From Photobacterium alginatilyticum (GTDB lineage: Bacteria; Pseudomonadota; Gammaproteobacteria; Enterobacterales; Vibrionaceae): DNA of 64,000 nucleotides. The notes under the pieces were generated by a model that did not search any database, had not been told where the DNA came from, and saw nothing but the letters and a program-made list of their open reading frames with translations. Numbering within the stretch: the stretch's first letter is position 1; every line of letters begins with the position of its first letter. The position numbers and the translations under genes were made by a program. The stretch spans positions 62,001 to 126,000 of the forward strand of contig NZ_RSEJ01000007.1 in the NCBI RefSeq assembly GCF_009910675.1. Direction: 5' to 3'. This document shows positions 53,106 to 63,008 of this stretch, piece by piece.

Positions 53106-54086
53106 ATGAAAGCATGGAAATTAACCCAACCGGAAGGACTCGGCTCCCTGACGCTATCTCGCGCCGCAAAGCCAGCACCCGCCTCGGACGAAGTCTGTAT
53201 TCAGGTCATGGCTGTTGGCCTCAATCCTATTGACTACAAGCTTGCGAGCTGGGGCTATGCCACCTGGCAATACCCGCAGATCATCGGGCTTGATGTTGCC
53301 GGCATTGTTTCCGTGGTAGGAAAAGGTGTCACCCACTTTCAGCCAGGTGATCGGGTGTTCTGTTTTGCCGATCCCCGCCAGGCGGGTGGTTTTGCCAACT
53401 ACACCGCAGTCAAGGCACATGCCTTGAGCCGCATCCCCGACACGGTCAGCTTCGAACAGGCCGCCGCGCTGCCCTGCGCAGGCTATACGGCGTGGCAGGC
53501 TGTCCATGACAAACTGGATCTCAAACCCGGACAAAAAATAGCCATTACGGGAGCAGGAGGAGGCGTCGGGGGATTTGCCGTCCAGCTGGCAAAACTGGCA
53601 GGCGCAACAGTCTATGCCATCGCCGAAAAACGGCATCATCATCGCCTGCTTGATTATGGCGTCGATGCCGTGATCGATCCAAAAACCGAGAATGTTGCCA
53701 TGCGGTTGATTGAGCTGACCGAAGATCAGCTGGTACATGCTGTTATCGACTGTGTGTCAGCAAAATCAGGCAGTATTATGAGTGCCCTCATCCGCTACAA
53801 CGGCGAGATTGTTATGGTTGCCGATCAATTTAATCAGGTGCCGCTGCTGGCCACCACCAAAGCAATCAGCTTGCATGAGGTGGCACTTCACGGTACCTAT
53901 GCCCATGGCACACTCGAGCATATCCACCATCTGGCCGATATCGGCAATACGCTCAGCAATCTGGTTGGGGAAGGAAAGCTGGATCCCATGATTGAGGAGA
54001 GCCTGGCGTTTGACAGACTCACTGACGGGCTAGACAAGCTCAAACAGCAACAACACAGCGGCAAGCTGGTTGTTACTGTCGGATAA
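53106..54086 (+). CDS. Zinc-independent MDR-family oxidoreductase (quinone oxidoreductase-like)
   Basis: 326 residues of the medium-chain dehydrogenase/reductase fold. The N-terminal catalytic domain has VGLNPIDYKLASWG near 38 and GLDVAGIVSVVGKGV near 62; the cysteine ligands of zinc enzymes are missing. The NADP site is ITGAGGGVGGFAVQLAKLAG near 145-165. The C-terminus GKLVVTVG is typical of quinone or enone reductases. It probably reduces quinones or enones with NADPH. It is transcribed alone and converges on helD. GTGGTGG lies just before the ATG. Confidence 0.88.
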   Translation: MKAWKLTQPEGLGSLTLSRAAKPAPASDEVCIQVMAVGLNPIDYKLASWGYATWQYPQIIGLDVAGIVSVVGKGVTHFQPGDRVFCFADPRQAGGFANYTAVKAHALSRIPDTVSFEQAAALPCAGYTAWQAVHDKLDLKPGQKIAITGAGGGVGGFAVQLAKLAGATVYAIAEKRHHHRLLDYGVDAVIDPKTENVAMRLIELTEDQLVHAVIDCVSAKSGSIMSALIRYNGEIVMVADQFNQVPLLATTKAISLHEVALHGTYAHGTLEHIHHLADIGNTLSNLVGEGKLDPMIEESLAFDRLTDGLDKLKQQQHSGKLVVTVG

Positions 54087-54145
54087 TCCTGCTCATTTTG
54101 AACTTGGTGTCATCATAGCTGCCAATTGCCCGTTGCCCGTCGTCA

Positions 54146-56236
54146 CTAGCTTCTGGCAGCTTTCATCCGTTTGATTTTGTTCATCACCGGGTATTTTTCA
54201 TCAATCAGCTCATTGATAAACGGCGACGTTTTTTCTGGATCTGCGCACACCCAAACATGTTTTTTCGCCCGCGTCAGCGAGACATAAAACAAGCGACGCT
54301 CTTCGGCATCGCTGAAGGCTTCATTTCGGGCTTGCAGACAACCAGCCAGCCCAGTTTCACGATCAGGCGCCGGGAAGGTCCCTTTGTTCACATCCAGAAT
54401 GAATACGTAATCCGCTTCCCGCCCTTTACTTGCATGGCAGGTCATGAAGTCCAGGGACAGCTGCGGCCACTGACTCTGCCACTCTTTCAGCTTTTCAGGG
54501 CGCTGATTGTTATTACGCCCGAGTAGCAACACCGAGGCTGGTTTGCTATTTTGCGAAGCCAGCTGTACCAACTCCTGCTCCAGCAAATCCTGACAAAGAA
54601 GCGTCACCGCCTTGCGTTTTTGCTTCTTGAAACTGGTCAGGTTCTTTTTCAGCTGCTGAGGGTTTTGCTGAATAAACACGTTGGCAACTTCGCCGATCAT
54701 GCTGTTAAATCGATAGGTAGTACCTAGCTCGGTAATATGGCTCGAGCCAAAGCGTTCTTCAAAACCGGTCGTCAGGTTAACATCGGCACCGGCAAAACGG
54801 TAAATCGCCTGCCAGTCATCACCAACGGCAAACAACGTCGGGTGGGTCTTTCCTTCCTGTGACGACTTACAAATTGCCTCAATCAGCGCCAAACGGTGTG
54901 GCGAGATATCCTGATACTCATCCACCATGATAAAGCGCCATTCCGGCACATACTTTCCTTCAACGACATACTCCGTCGCTTTTTGGATCATGGTGTTAAA
55001 ATCAATTTGCTTATTGGCCTTCAGGTATTGCTGATAAGCGCGGAAACATGGCCACAACAAGGCCAGCTCACTCTTCATCCGCGCATGCGAGGCATTGCCT
55101 TCACTGGTCTCGATACTCTGGCTCAACTCTGATTTATTTGCTCCTCGCTGACCGATAAGCTCGATATGGCGCCAGATCCAGGCGGCCAGCTGCTCGCTTT
55201 TTGCCTGCTTCTCCATCGAGTTATCTGCCTTGAACCCGGGGATCCGCCACTGGGTCAGGTGTTTCTGCCAACGCTTGGCGGACGCCGCTGTCTGCCATTG
55301 CTCGGTCAGCATCCCGGCAATCCAGCTGGCGCGGGCTTTTTCATCCAATGCCAAGGGAGAAACATTCGGCTGCTCGCCTTCAACAGATTTGATGATCTGG
55401 GTACCCAGACTGTGGAAAGTAGCAACTTTGATGTTGTTATTTACTTTCTGACCAAGACGCTCGCCCATTTCCTCGGCAGCCTTACGGCCAAATGCCAGCA
55501 TCAGGATCTCTTCTGGCTGCGCAACCTGATTGGCAATCAGATAACCTGCACGCGCAACCAGCACACTGGTTTTACCGGTACCGGCTCCCGCCAATACCAG
55601 GTTATGATCTTGGTTGATAAGCACTGCTTCACGCTGCGATTCATTCAGGGGCGAGGACTCAAATTTATCAAACCAGGATGACCACTTTTCAGCTTCTTGT
55701 CGCAGCCATTGCTTATTGGTTTCTTCCACCCATGGGGCATTATCTTCCAGCCAGGGCGTGACTCTCTCAAACGCCATAGGGCGAAACGACGTGGCCAGTT
55801 CATGGGACAGCCCCGTCATTGCCAGCGATTGTTGCAGAAATTGGTTAAGGCACTGATGTTCAGACTGGCGCAAATAGCTTGTCTGACCGGCAAAGGCATC
55901 TATCCGGCTTAGCATGTCAGGCAGCACGCTATCGAGTTTCTCAACCCGCCCCTGCGCCCAGCTTCGATAGGCTTCGAGCAATATTTCGGCAAACTGTTTG
56001 CACTGGCTCCAGGGTAGCCCGTGTACCGTCCAGCAGTACTCCTGATCGGCCGAGGTGATTTCCATTGATCCCCAAATCACACCACGATGCACAGCAATCG
56101 CACCATCCCAGTCATCAAAAGGGATTTCCTCCGACTCGGTCTGACTATCCAGGATCAGGCTATTCTCAGCCAATTCAATGCTGCAATAGTCTCCCTGAAC
56201 CAACCACTGTGCTAGCCAACTGGCTGTTAAACGCAT
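54146..56236 (-). CDS. helD: DNA helicase IV
   Basis: About 696 residues from MRLTASWLAQWLV, close to E. coli HelD (684); a longer frame adds 14 residues without support. A UvrD-like superfamily 1 helicase: Walker A AGAGTGKTSVLVARAGYL near 215, motif II MVDEYQDISPHRLALIE near 430, the motif VGDDWQAIYRFAGAD near 460, and the C-terminal FMTCHASKGREADYVFI near 605 with RRLFYVSLTRAKKHVWV near 655. It unwinds DNA 3' to 5' in repair and conflict resolution. The N-terminal 180 residues are the family-specific domain. The gene is divergent from yccS. Confidence 0.95.
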   Translation of the reverse strand: MRLTASWLAQWLVQGDYCSIELAENSLILDSQTESEEIPFDDWDGAIAVHRGVIWGSMEITSADQEYCWTVHGLPWSQCKQFAEILLEAYRSWAQGRVEKLDSVLPDMLSRIDAFAGQTSYLRQSEHQCLNQFLQQSLAMTGLSHELATSFRPMAFERVTPWLEDNAPWVEETNKQWLRQEAEKWSSWFDKFESSPLNESQREAVLINQDHNLVLAGAGTGKTSVLVARAGYLIANQVAQPEEILMLAFGRKAAEEMGERLGQKVNNNIKVATFHSLGTQIIKSVEGEQPNVSPLALDEKARASWIAGMLTEQWQTAASAKRWQKHLTQWRIPGFKADNSMEKQAKSEQLAAWIWRHIELIGQRGANKSELSQSIETSEGNASHARMKSELALLWPCFRAYQQYLKANKQIDFNTMIQKATEYVVEGKYVPEWRFIMVDEYQDISPHRLALIEAICKSSQEGKTHPTLFAVGDDWQAIYRFAGADVNLTTGFEERFGSSHITELGTTYRFNSMIGEVANVFIQQNPQQLKKNLTSFKKQKRKAVTLLCQDLLEQELVQLASQNSKPASVLLLGRNNNQRPEKLKEWQSQWPQLSLDFMTCHASKGREADYVFILDVNKGTFPAPDRETGLAGCLQARNEAFSDAEERRLFYVSLTRAKKHVWVCADPEKTSPFINELIDEKYPVMNKIKRMKAARS

Positions 56237-56427
56237 GCTGTCACCCAAAGCTTTCCAAAAACAGGTAAAGAGTAGCAAGAACTCCGGTTAGGCCATAGCA
56301 CCTGAACAGCCATTTGAGTAAAATTTCTGCTAATAAATGCATTAGCCACTATTTTTACAAGGGGTATATACCCTTTGAGATATGAACTTTGGTATCTTTA
56401 CCGCTTCACCTAACTAACTGAGCCAAC

Positions 56428-58599
56428 ATGCAAACCAGCCGCTTAAAACTTGCTTTTCGCCGCTACTGGGCGAACGACAGAATTAACTACAGTATTCGAG
56501 TTCTTATTGCGCTGGTCGGGATCGCATTCCCCTGCTGGTATCTGGACGCCACGACCGAAGTCACACCGCTGGTATTGGGGATTATTGCCGCCGCTCTTGC
56601 CGAAACCGACGATAACTTGACCGGGCGGATCAAAGCCCTGGTGATGACCCTGGCCTGTTTTCTTATTGCGGCCTTTTCGATCGAAATTCTGTTTGATTAC
56701 CCTATTCTGTTTGCAGTCGGTCTGTTTAGCTCGACCTTCGGCTTTATCATGCTGGGCGCAATGGGAGCGCGTTATGCCAGCATCGCTTTTGCATCGTTGT
56801 TGCTGGCGGTCTATACCATGCTCGGTGCCGATCATAGCGTGAATCTCTGGTATCAGCCGATGTTACTGCTGGCCGGTGCATCTTGGTATGGCCTGCTCTC
56901 TCTGACATGGCAGGTCCTGTGGCCCAACCAACCGGTTCAGCAAAGCCTGGCTGCCGTTTTTACCGAATTTGCCCACTACCTCGACAGCAAAAGCAAGCTT
57001 TTCGAGCCTGTTAACAACATGGTACCGCAACCCCTTAGGCTAGAGGCTGCCGGACAGAACGCCCGGGTCGTCGCAGCCCTTAACGGTGCCAAGGCCACTT
57101 TGCTCAACCGCGCCCGTCGTGGCCGACCGAACGATACCGGCGACAAATTCCTCAAGATCTACTTCCTGGCTCAGGATATTCATGAACGGGCAAGCTCTTC
57201 GCACTACCGCTACCAAGACCTGGCAGCCGCATTTCAGCGCAGCGATGTTCTGTTTCGTTTTCAGCGATTACTGACCAGTCAGGCCAAGGCCTGTCGCGAA
57301 GTTTCGCATGCGCTGGCAATGGGCAAACCCTACCGGCACGGTGCAGACAGTGTCAGAGCACTCGACGAGCTTCAGGAATCGCTACTGTATCTGAAAAACC
57401 AGCACAACCCGAAATGGCGAACCTATCTGATCCAGCTCGAGTACCTGTTCAACAACCTTGCGACTGTAGAACGCCAGCTTTCAAATGTGAGCAACCCCGA
57501 TGTCGCACAGACCGGCAATGATATAGAGCTGGCCGACAACGAAGCACGCAATATGAAAGCACGCTGGCAACGTATTACCAGCCAGTTCACACCGGACTCT
57601 ATGCTATTTCGCCACGCCTTGCGGATGGCTATCGCACTGACCGTCGGTTACGGTGTCATTCAGGCTCTGGAGCTGGAACGAGGCTACTGGATCCTGCTTA
57701 CCACCCTGTTTGTGTGCCAGCCTAACTACAGCGCCACCCGACAGAAACTGGTGCAGCGAGTACTCGGTACGCTTGGCGGCCTGCTGGCCGGGATCCCATT
57801 GCTGTATTTATTTCCGGGCCAAGAAGGCCAGCTGGTACTCATGGTACTGGCCGGAGTCTTGTTCTTTGCGTTCCGCACCGTGCGCTATGGGCTGGCAACC
57901 GCGTTCATTACCTTGCTAGTGCTATTCTGCTTCAATCAGCTTGGCGAAGGGTACGCCGTGATCCTGCCGCGTCTGGGCGACACCTTGCTTGGCTGCTTGC
58001 TCGCCGTGCTGGCTGTGAGCTTTATTTTGCCTGACTGGCAGGCAAACCGACTGCACAAGGTCATGGCCTCGGCCATTACCACTAACCGTGACTACCTCGG
58101 TCAAATCATCGGCCAGTACCGAATCGGCAAAAAAGACAGCCTGAACTACCGCATTGCCCGTCGCGATGCCCACAATACCGACGCCCAGTTGAGTACTGCC
58201 ATCAGTAATATGCTGGCCGAGCCCGGCCGCTACCGAATGGCAACCGACGAGAGCTTTCGTTTTCTGACGCTCAATCATGCGATGCTGAGCTATATCTCTG
58301 CCTTGGGTGCCCACAGGACCCAGCTTGATGATGAGCAAACCCATCACCTGGTCGCCAAGGCACACCGCCAGATCCACGCGCACCTTGATTGCCTGGCAGA
58401 GCAACTCGACGGCAACCAATGCAGTCAGGCACCAAGTTCGGATACCGATCTAGAGCAACAACTTGCCCAGTGGCGGGACGAAGACTGTAAGTCCGTCCGT
58501 ATGGTGTTGCAGCAGCTTCACCTAATCCAGCGAATGCTGCCAGAGCTACACTCGCTGGCCAACAAGCTTGCAGCCAGAACCAGCAAACAAACGGCCTAG
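56428..58599 (+). CDS. yccS: YccS-family inner-membrane protein (FUSC-type)
   Basis: 723 residues, matching E. coli YccS (717). Two blocks of membrane helices are separated by a cytosolic region: the first at about 25-165 (SIRVLIALVGIAFPCWYLDA, FSTTFGFIMLGAMGARYA-type) and the second at about 395-540 (FRHALRMAIALTVGYGVIQA, GTLGGLLAGIPLLYLFPG, LPRLGDTLLGCLLAVLAVSF). FUSC-family proteins are proposed exporters of aromatic or toxic acids, as in AaeB; YccS itself is not characterised. It follows helD divergently, as in E. coli. The 148 bases between hold both promoters; no clear operator is seen. Confidence 0.92.
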   Translation: MQTSRLKLAFRRYWANDRINYSIRVLIALVGIAFPCWYLDATTEVTPLVLGIIAAALAETDDNLTGRIKALVMTLACFLIAAFSIEILFDYPILFAVGLFSSTFGFIMLGAMGARYASIAFASLLLAVYTMLGADHSVNLWYQPMLLLAGASWYGLLSLTWQVLWPNQPVQQSLAAVFTEFAHYLDSKSKLFEPVNNMVPQPLRLEAAGQNARVVAALNGAKATLLNRARRGRPNDTGDKFLKIYFLAQDIHERASSSHYRYQDLAAAFQRSDVLFRFQRLLTSQAKACREVSHALAMGKPYRHGADSVRALDELQESLLYLKNQHNPKWRTYLIQLEYLFNNLATVERQLSNVSNPDVAQTGNDIELADNEARNMKARWQRITSQFTPDSMLFRHALRMAIALTVGYGVIQALELERGYWILLTTLFVCQPNYSATRQKLVQRVLGTLGGLLAGIPLLYLFPGQEGQLVLMVLAGVLFFAFRTVRYGLATAFITLLVLFCFNQLGEGYAVILPRLGDTLLGCLLAVLAVSFILPDWQANRLHKVMASAITTNRDYLGQIIGQYRIGKKDSLNYRIARRDAHNTDAQLSTAISNMLAEPGRYRMATDESFRFLTLNHAMLSYISALGAHRTQLDDEQTHHLVAKAHRQIHAHLDCLAEQLDGNQCSQAPSSDTDLEQQLAQWRDEDCKSVRMVLQQLHLIQRMLPELHSLANKLAARTSKQTA

Positions 58600-58607
58600 C
58601 GCAAAAA

Positions 58608-58652
58608 AGTGACTTGAAGCCGGACTGTGATAACCTGCCGCTTCAAGTCACT
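58608..58652 (+). terminator. Perfect 13-base hairpin after yccS
   Basis: AGTGACTTGAAGC/GCTTCAAGTCACT arms with a 19-base loop, nine bases past the stop and ending 32 bases before the ABM gene. A weak T-run makes it a probable but not certain terminator. Confidence 0.65.
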
Positions 58653-58684
58653 GCAAATTGAGCACCACACTGAAAGGAATCAGT

Positions 58685-59002
58685 ATGTCCGAAATTGCCA
58701 ATACACCTGAACCACCTTATTACGCCGTTATCTTTACCTCCGAACGCACCGAAGGTGACAACGGCTATGGGATCATGGCAGATAAAATGGTCGAACTTGC
58801 CAGTATACAGCCCGGCTTTCTGGGTATCGAATCTGCAAGAGAGGGCGTCGGTATTACCGTTTCCTACTGGCGCGACTTAGCAGCCATCAAAGCCTGGAAG
58901 GCAAATGCAGAGCACCAAATAGCACAGAAAAAAGGCCGCAAAGAATGGTATTCAACGTTCAAGGTCAGGATATCCAAAGTCGAACGAGACTATGGTCTCT
59001 AG
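58685..59002 (+). CDS. Antibiotic biosynthesis monooxygenase (ABM)-domain protein
   Basis: 105 residues from the ATG preceded by AAGGAA; nine upstream in-frame codons are ignored. The ferredoxin-like ABM fold shows YYAVIFTSERTEGDNGYGIM, then MVELASIQPGFLGIESARE, GVGITVSYWRDLAAIKAWKA near 58 and a final HQIAQKKGRKEWYSTFKVRI. Such small proteins include heme-degrading and quinol monooxygenases and many of unknown role. The conserved Trp/His positions for heme binding are not evident. It is just downstream of yccS beyond a hairpin. Confidence 0.82.
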   Translation: MSEIANTPEPPYYAVIFTSERTEGDNGYGIMADKMVELASIQPGFLGIESAREGVGITVSYWRDLAAIKAWKANAEHQIAQKKGRKEWYSTFKVRISKVERDYGL

Positions 59003-59011
59003 CACGGTATT

Positions 59012-59202
59012 TGTGGGTTGATCAAGCGTGAGTCCCTGGAAGATGTCGACAGGCACTCAATATGAAGAAACTCGTCGCCATTACCACAGCTGACAACCAA
59101 CGCTGTATCAGACTACTGGACAAACTGGGATTACAGTTTGTAGGAAATATCGAAGAGCCCGAAGCCGCACCGACTCTCGGACTTTATGCCATGGAATTAT
59201 AA
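59012..59202 (+). pseudogene. GNAT acetyltransferase remnant with internal deletion
   Basis: One frame reads GLIKRESLEDVD, the mid-region of a ribosomal-type GNAT. In the next frame, after an ATG at 59062, it goes on KKLVAITTADNQRCIRLLDK and ends LYAMEL-stop, the family's C-terminus. The acetyl-CoA-binding part that normally lies between is missing, and the halves are in different frames. So it is a deleted gene, with a 46-residue frame left, squeezed against the end of oleD. Confidence 0.72.
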
Positions 59203-60288
59203 CTAAACGTCCGAAAGCGACGCTTTCAGTTTCTCCATACCGCCATCAATGCTAACCAACGGCGTATATCCCAGGTCGCGTTTGGCGGCGGTGATATCAA
59301 AATAATGGCTCGTCGACAGCTGCCTTGCCACAAAGCGAGTCATCACTGGCTCTTCTTTTTTGCCCAACGTTCCGTATACCCACTCCAAAAGCGAGCCGAC
59401 ACAATAGGCCAAACCGGCAGGCACTCGCTTGTTAACTTCGGGTAAGTCGGCGCTCGCCAGTATCTTGTTCAGCATCGCCGCCATCGTAATGGGTTCATCA
59501 TTGCTGAGAAAGTACGCCTTGCCGGCACACGCTTTTTCGTCCCCGGACAGGCTAACAGCGGCCAAAACATGGGCATAGGCGGCATTATCGACGTAAATCG
59601 TATCAACCAGCTTATCTTCCCTGCCGACGAGCTTTAAGCGCCCCGCCCGGGCACGCTCAATCACCCGTGGAACGAGATGAGGATCACCCGGGCCCCAGAT
59701 GAGATGGGGACGCAGAGCAACCGTATTCAAACTACTTTGGTTAGCCTTGAGCACAAGCTGCTCGGCAATGGCTTTCGACTCGGCATAGTAGTTAAGATAG
59801 CTACCGGCATAAGGAGCAGACTCATCTATTCCCGCTTCATCCCTTCCTGCAAACGTCACACTCGGTGTGCTGGTGTACACCAGCTTATCAATATCGAGCG
59901 CCTGACACGCCTCAATGATATTGCGAGCGCCCTCCACGTTCGGGCGGAAATAAGCATCCCTGTCTCCCCAGACACCCGCTTTCGAGGCAACATGGAAGAC
60001 CACATCACAGCCTTGCATGGCGGCTAGTATTGCTGGTTTGTCACAAATGTCACCCTTGACCATCCTGACGCCCATCAACTCAAGATCCGGATAGCTCCCC
60101 CGAGCAAAGCCCGTCACATCAATCCCCGCTGCCCGCAGGTAGCGACAAATGGCCTTACCCAGAAAGCCTCCTGCTCCTGTTACGAACGCATGGCTAACCT
60201 TCAGCGCCAGCGCCTGCAGTGCCTTTGATTCTTCAGGCCGGAGTTCGTGATTAACCGTGCTAGCGGAGATATTTAGATCGCTTACCAT
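59203..60288 (-). CDS. oleD: OleD, NADPH-dependent 2-alkyl-3-ketoacid reductase
   Basis: 361 residues of the extended short-chain dehydrogenase fold. The NADPH site is AFVTGAGGFLGKAICRYLRA near 34-53, with GFARG as the second strand, and the catalytic Tyr-x3-Lys is in YYAESKAIAEQLV near 165; Ser is in VYTSTPSVTFAG near 138. It reduces the 2-alkyl-3-ketoacid made by OleA to the hydroxy acid in long-chain olefin synthesis. Order and strand match oleABCD operons: it starts 21 bases past the oleC stop. The 33-residue N-terminal leader before the fold is family-variable. Confidence 0.9.
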   Translation of the reverse strand: MVSDLNISASTVNHELRPEESKALQALALKVSHAFVTGAGGFLGKAICRYLRAAGIDVTGFARGSYPDLELMGVRMVKGDICDKPAILAAMQGCDVVFHVASKAGVWGDRDAYFRPNVEGARNIIEACQALDIDKLVYTSTPSVTFAGRDEAGIDESAPYAGSYLNYYAESKAIAEQLVLKANQSSLNTVALRPHLIWGPGDPHLVPRVIERARAGRLKLVGREDKLVDTIYVDNAAYAHVLAAVSLSGDEKACAGKAYFLSNDEPITMAAMLNKILASADLPEVNKRVPAGLAYCVGSLLEWVYGTLGKKEEPVMTRFVARQLSTSHYFDITAAKRDLGYTPLVSIDGGMEKLKASLSDV

Positions 60289-60309
60289 CGAGTGCCTTAT
60301 GTGTGCTCG

Positions 60310-62073
60310 TTATTTTGAAATGCTGTCTTGCGCCCAGACCGCAAGTTTCTCACGGAAGATTTTCGCATTGTGGCGAATATCGACAGGGAAGTCAGGGTGG
60401 ATCAGAAAGTCAACAATGCCTGCGGTCTGGCGATGTTTCTCACCTATAGCTCTGAGCTCGTCATAAAAATGCTCTACCGCTGACTCTGACTTTTCTAACT
60501 CACCCCCATTTTCAAGCTCTACACACAACAATGGCGCAGTCTCGCCCCTGATTTCTACACCGACTAGTGCGGTACGTCTGACTTTTGGGTGAGTATTGAA
60601 GATACGCTCACACGGGATCGAAAAGTAGGGCTCGCCATCGAACGTCGAACCTGCACGATTGGCCTCGACCCGGTGGGCTTTACGACCACACATCCATAAC
60701 TGGCCATGCTGGTCGAGATAGCCTAAATCTCCCATACGGTGGCGAATACTGTGCTCAGCCGGGCCATCGGCAATGTCTATGATCTTGGCTTGTTCCGTCG
60801 CACTGGCACGACGGTAATAAGAGTGGCTGACCATCGGTCCTTTCACGACAATTTCACCAATGGTATCTACGGGTAGCCGCAGTGCCTCGTCCCATTTGGT
60901 AATTGGATCGTCTGTGATCGCAATGATCGCTACATCAACCCCGCCAACTGGCTTCCCGACGCATATGCCTCCACCGCTATCAGTAATATCGGTTGTATTA
61001 AGGAGCTTCTCACTCCCGATCATCGTCAGCGGCAAGGACTCTGTCGCACCATAGGAATTTAGTACCTCGACACCGCCTTTCAGCATCTTGCTAAAACGGG
61101 CAATCGATGAAATTGTCGCCGGTGCGCCGGCAGAAATCACTCGTCGAATACGAGGCAAGGTATGCGCTTTAGCTTTTGTGCTAGCTGTGCCCGCTTGGCC
61201 CAGCCGCTCGATAAGGGCCGGATTCACAAACATATTACTGCACTGATATTGTTCGATTGCGGCAAAGAGGTTGTCAGGGTTGGCGGTGATCGGTTTGCTG
61301 GCATCCATATCAGGGACAATCGATGCCATCCCGAGTGCTGGCCCGAACAGAGAGAACAACGGGAAAGTGGCAAGATCGCGCTCACCGGGAACAATACCGT
61401 AATCGTTTTTCAGCACATTGATTTGTGCCTCAAACATGGCGTGGGTATACACCACTCCTTTGGGTGTTCCGGTACTGCCGCTGGTAAACAAAATGGCAGC
61501 CATTTCATCATCACCGAGCAATGCCATATTGTGGGTTATTGGCGTCTTGTTATTCGCTGACGAAGCCTGATAGTTAGCATCGGCCTTCAACAATGCTTTC
61601 AGGCTAGTACCGCCAAAGACTTTGGCAAATAGCTCACTGCCGCCGACAGTCAACAAACGGCGGACACTCGACTTGCCCCAGCCAAATAAACAGCGCGCAA
61701 TATGAGCTTTCGGGATCCCGATAAACGCATCGGGCTCGGCCTCGGCGAAACACTGCCTGAGATTCTTTATCCCCATGCCCGGATCGACAAGGATCGGGAT
61801 CACTCCGGCTTTGAACAGGGCAAACGTCAGGGCAAAGAAATCGAGGCTGGGTGTTACCATCAGCACCGCTTTCATGCCGCGGGTAATACCATACTCAGCG
61901 AGTACCCGGGCAATGCGATCACTCTCGGCATCAAGCGCTGCAAAGTTCAGTTCCTGATAGCGAAACCTGCCGGTCAGCAACCGCTTTTGCACCGCGACGG
62001 CAAGTGCATCTGGCGTTTCTTCCGCAGCTCGCTTCAGGTGGCGACAGATATTGGCCTGATGCTCATCAGCCAT
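60310..62073 (-). CDS. oleC: OleC, beta-lactone synthetase (AMP-ligase family)
   Basis: 587 residues of the acyl-CoA synthetase (ANL) superfamily. The ATP loop [20 protein letters not shown] is near 197, and [13 protein letters not shown] near 350 is motif A5-like. The C-terminal sub-domain has [20 protein letters not shown] near 480 and ends with [10 protein letters not shown], where the usual catalytic Lys is not clear. OleC turns the 2-alkyl-3-hydroxyacid into a beta-lactone, using ATP. Its start is 5 bases from the oleB stop and its end 21 bases from oleD, so it is within one operon. Old labels call it a fatty-acid-CoA ligase. Confidence 0.92.
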   Translation of the reverse strand: MADEHQANICRHLKRAAEETPDALAVAVQKRLLTGRFRYQELNFAALDAESDRIARVLAEYGITRGMKAVLMVTPSLDFFALTFALFKAGVIPILVDPGMGIKNLRQCFAEAEPDAFIGIPKAHIARCLFGWGKSSVRRLLTVGGSELFAKVFGGTSLKALLKADANYQASSANNKTPITHNMALLGDDEMAAILFTSGSTGTPKGVVYTHAMFEAQINVLKNDYGIVPGERDLATFPLFSLFGPALGMASIVPDMDASKPITANPDNLFAAIEQYQCSNMFVNPALIERLGQAGTASTKAKAHTLPRIRRVISAGAPATISSIARFSKMLKGGVEVLNSYGATESLPLTMIGSEKLLNTTDITDSGGGICVGKPVGGVDVAIIAITDDPITKWDEALRLPVDTIGEIVVKGPMVSHSYYRRASATEQAKIIDIADGPAEHSIRHRMGDLGYLDQHGQLWMCGRKAHRVEANRAGSTFDGEPYFSIPCERIFNTHPKVRRTALVGVEIRGETAPLLCVELENGGELEKSESAVEHFYDELRAIGEKHRQTAGIVDFLIHPDFPVDIRHNAKIFREKLAVWAQDSISK

Positions 62074-62078
62074 GTGGG

Positions 62079-62975
62079 CTATACCTCGCTTTGCGGCGTA
62101 TCGTTAAGAAAATCGGTGATCAGCGGGACGACTTCGTCACTCGCATCTTCAAGAATATAGTGGCCGCAATCGGCAAACTCATGCACCGTGGCATGCGGCA
62201 TTCTCTCACGCCACTCTGCCAAGAAATGCTTGTCAAAGACAAAGTCTTTCAACCCCCAGCAGATTAATGTCGGCACCTGTGAGAAACTCGGTAGGCTTGC
62301 GGCAATATCAGAGACGAGCTGATAGTTTCTGTCACCTTCGCGCAGCGGAATATCCTGAACAAAACGCAAGGTAGAGATCCGGTTTGCCCATGAATCAAAC
62401 GGCGCTACATAAGCTTTACGCACTTCCGGGCTCATTGGTTTACGTTTTACACCCACATAGGATGCAATTGACGAAAAGGCATTGAAGCCACGCACCAGCC
62501 CAGTACCTAATAACGTATTGCGGCAAATCCACAGTGCCCACGGGAAAGGCTTTGATTCGGGCAGGTGAAATGCGCCTGTGTTCAAGACCACCAGACGCTT
62601 GATCCGATCAGGGTAGCGAGCAGCATACCCCATGCCGATCATTCCGCCCCAGTCATGAACCACCAGAGTGATGTTTTCCCGTACATCCAAGTGTTCCAGC
62701 AACGCCTCAAGATCGTCGATACGGTTGCTCAGAGTATAATCATATCCATCATCATCCGGCTTATCGGACAAACCGCAGCCAATATGATCCGGCACGATAC
62801 ACTGATGGTTATCGCTTAATGCTGTTACCAGATTACGGTAATAGAACGACCAGCTGGGATTACCATGAACCATCACAACAGGCTCGCCCTGCCCCTCATT
62901 GAGGTAGTGGAGCTTATGACCATTGCGATCAAGAAAGTTGCGCTTAAAGGGAAACAATGTGTCTAACATGACCAT
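62079..62975 (-). CDS. oleB: OleB, beta-lactone decarboxylase (alpha/beta hydrolase)
   Basis: 298 residues, alpha/beta-hydrolase of the haloalkane dehalogenase-like branch. [11 protein letters not shown] near 40 forms the oxyanion side, the nucleophile Asp is in [13 protein letters not shown] near 110, and the catalytic His is in [15 protein letters not shown] near 272. In this pathway OleB splits the beta-lactone of OleC into a cis-olefin and CO2, and is often mislabelled a haloalkane dehalogenase. It lies 33 bases after oleA and 5 bases before oleC. The acid residue of the triad is probably in [10 protein letters not shown] near 247. Confidence 0.9.
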   Translation of the reverse strand: MVMLDTLFPFKRNFLDRNGHKLHYLNEGQGEPVVMVHGNPSWSFYYRNLVTALSDNHQCIVPDHIGCGLSDKPDDDGYDYTLSNRIDDLEALLEHLDVRENITLVVHDWGGMIGMGYAARYPDRIKRLVVLNTGAFHLPESKPFPWALWICRNTLLGTGLVRGFNAFSSIASYVGVKRKPMSPEVRKAYVAPFDSWANRISTLRFVQDIPLREGDRNYQLVSDIAASLPSFSQVPTLICWGLKDFVFDKHFLAEWRERMPHATVHEFADCGHYILEDASDEVVPLITDFLNDTPQSEV

Positions 62976-63008
62976 CCTTATTATGTACTGTTTGGTAGTT
63001 AACGACTG

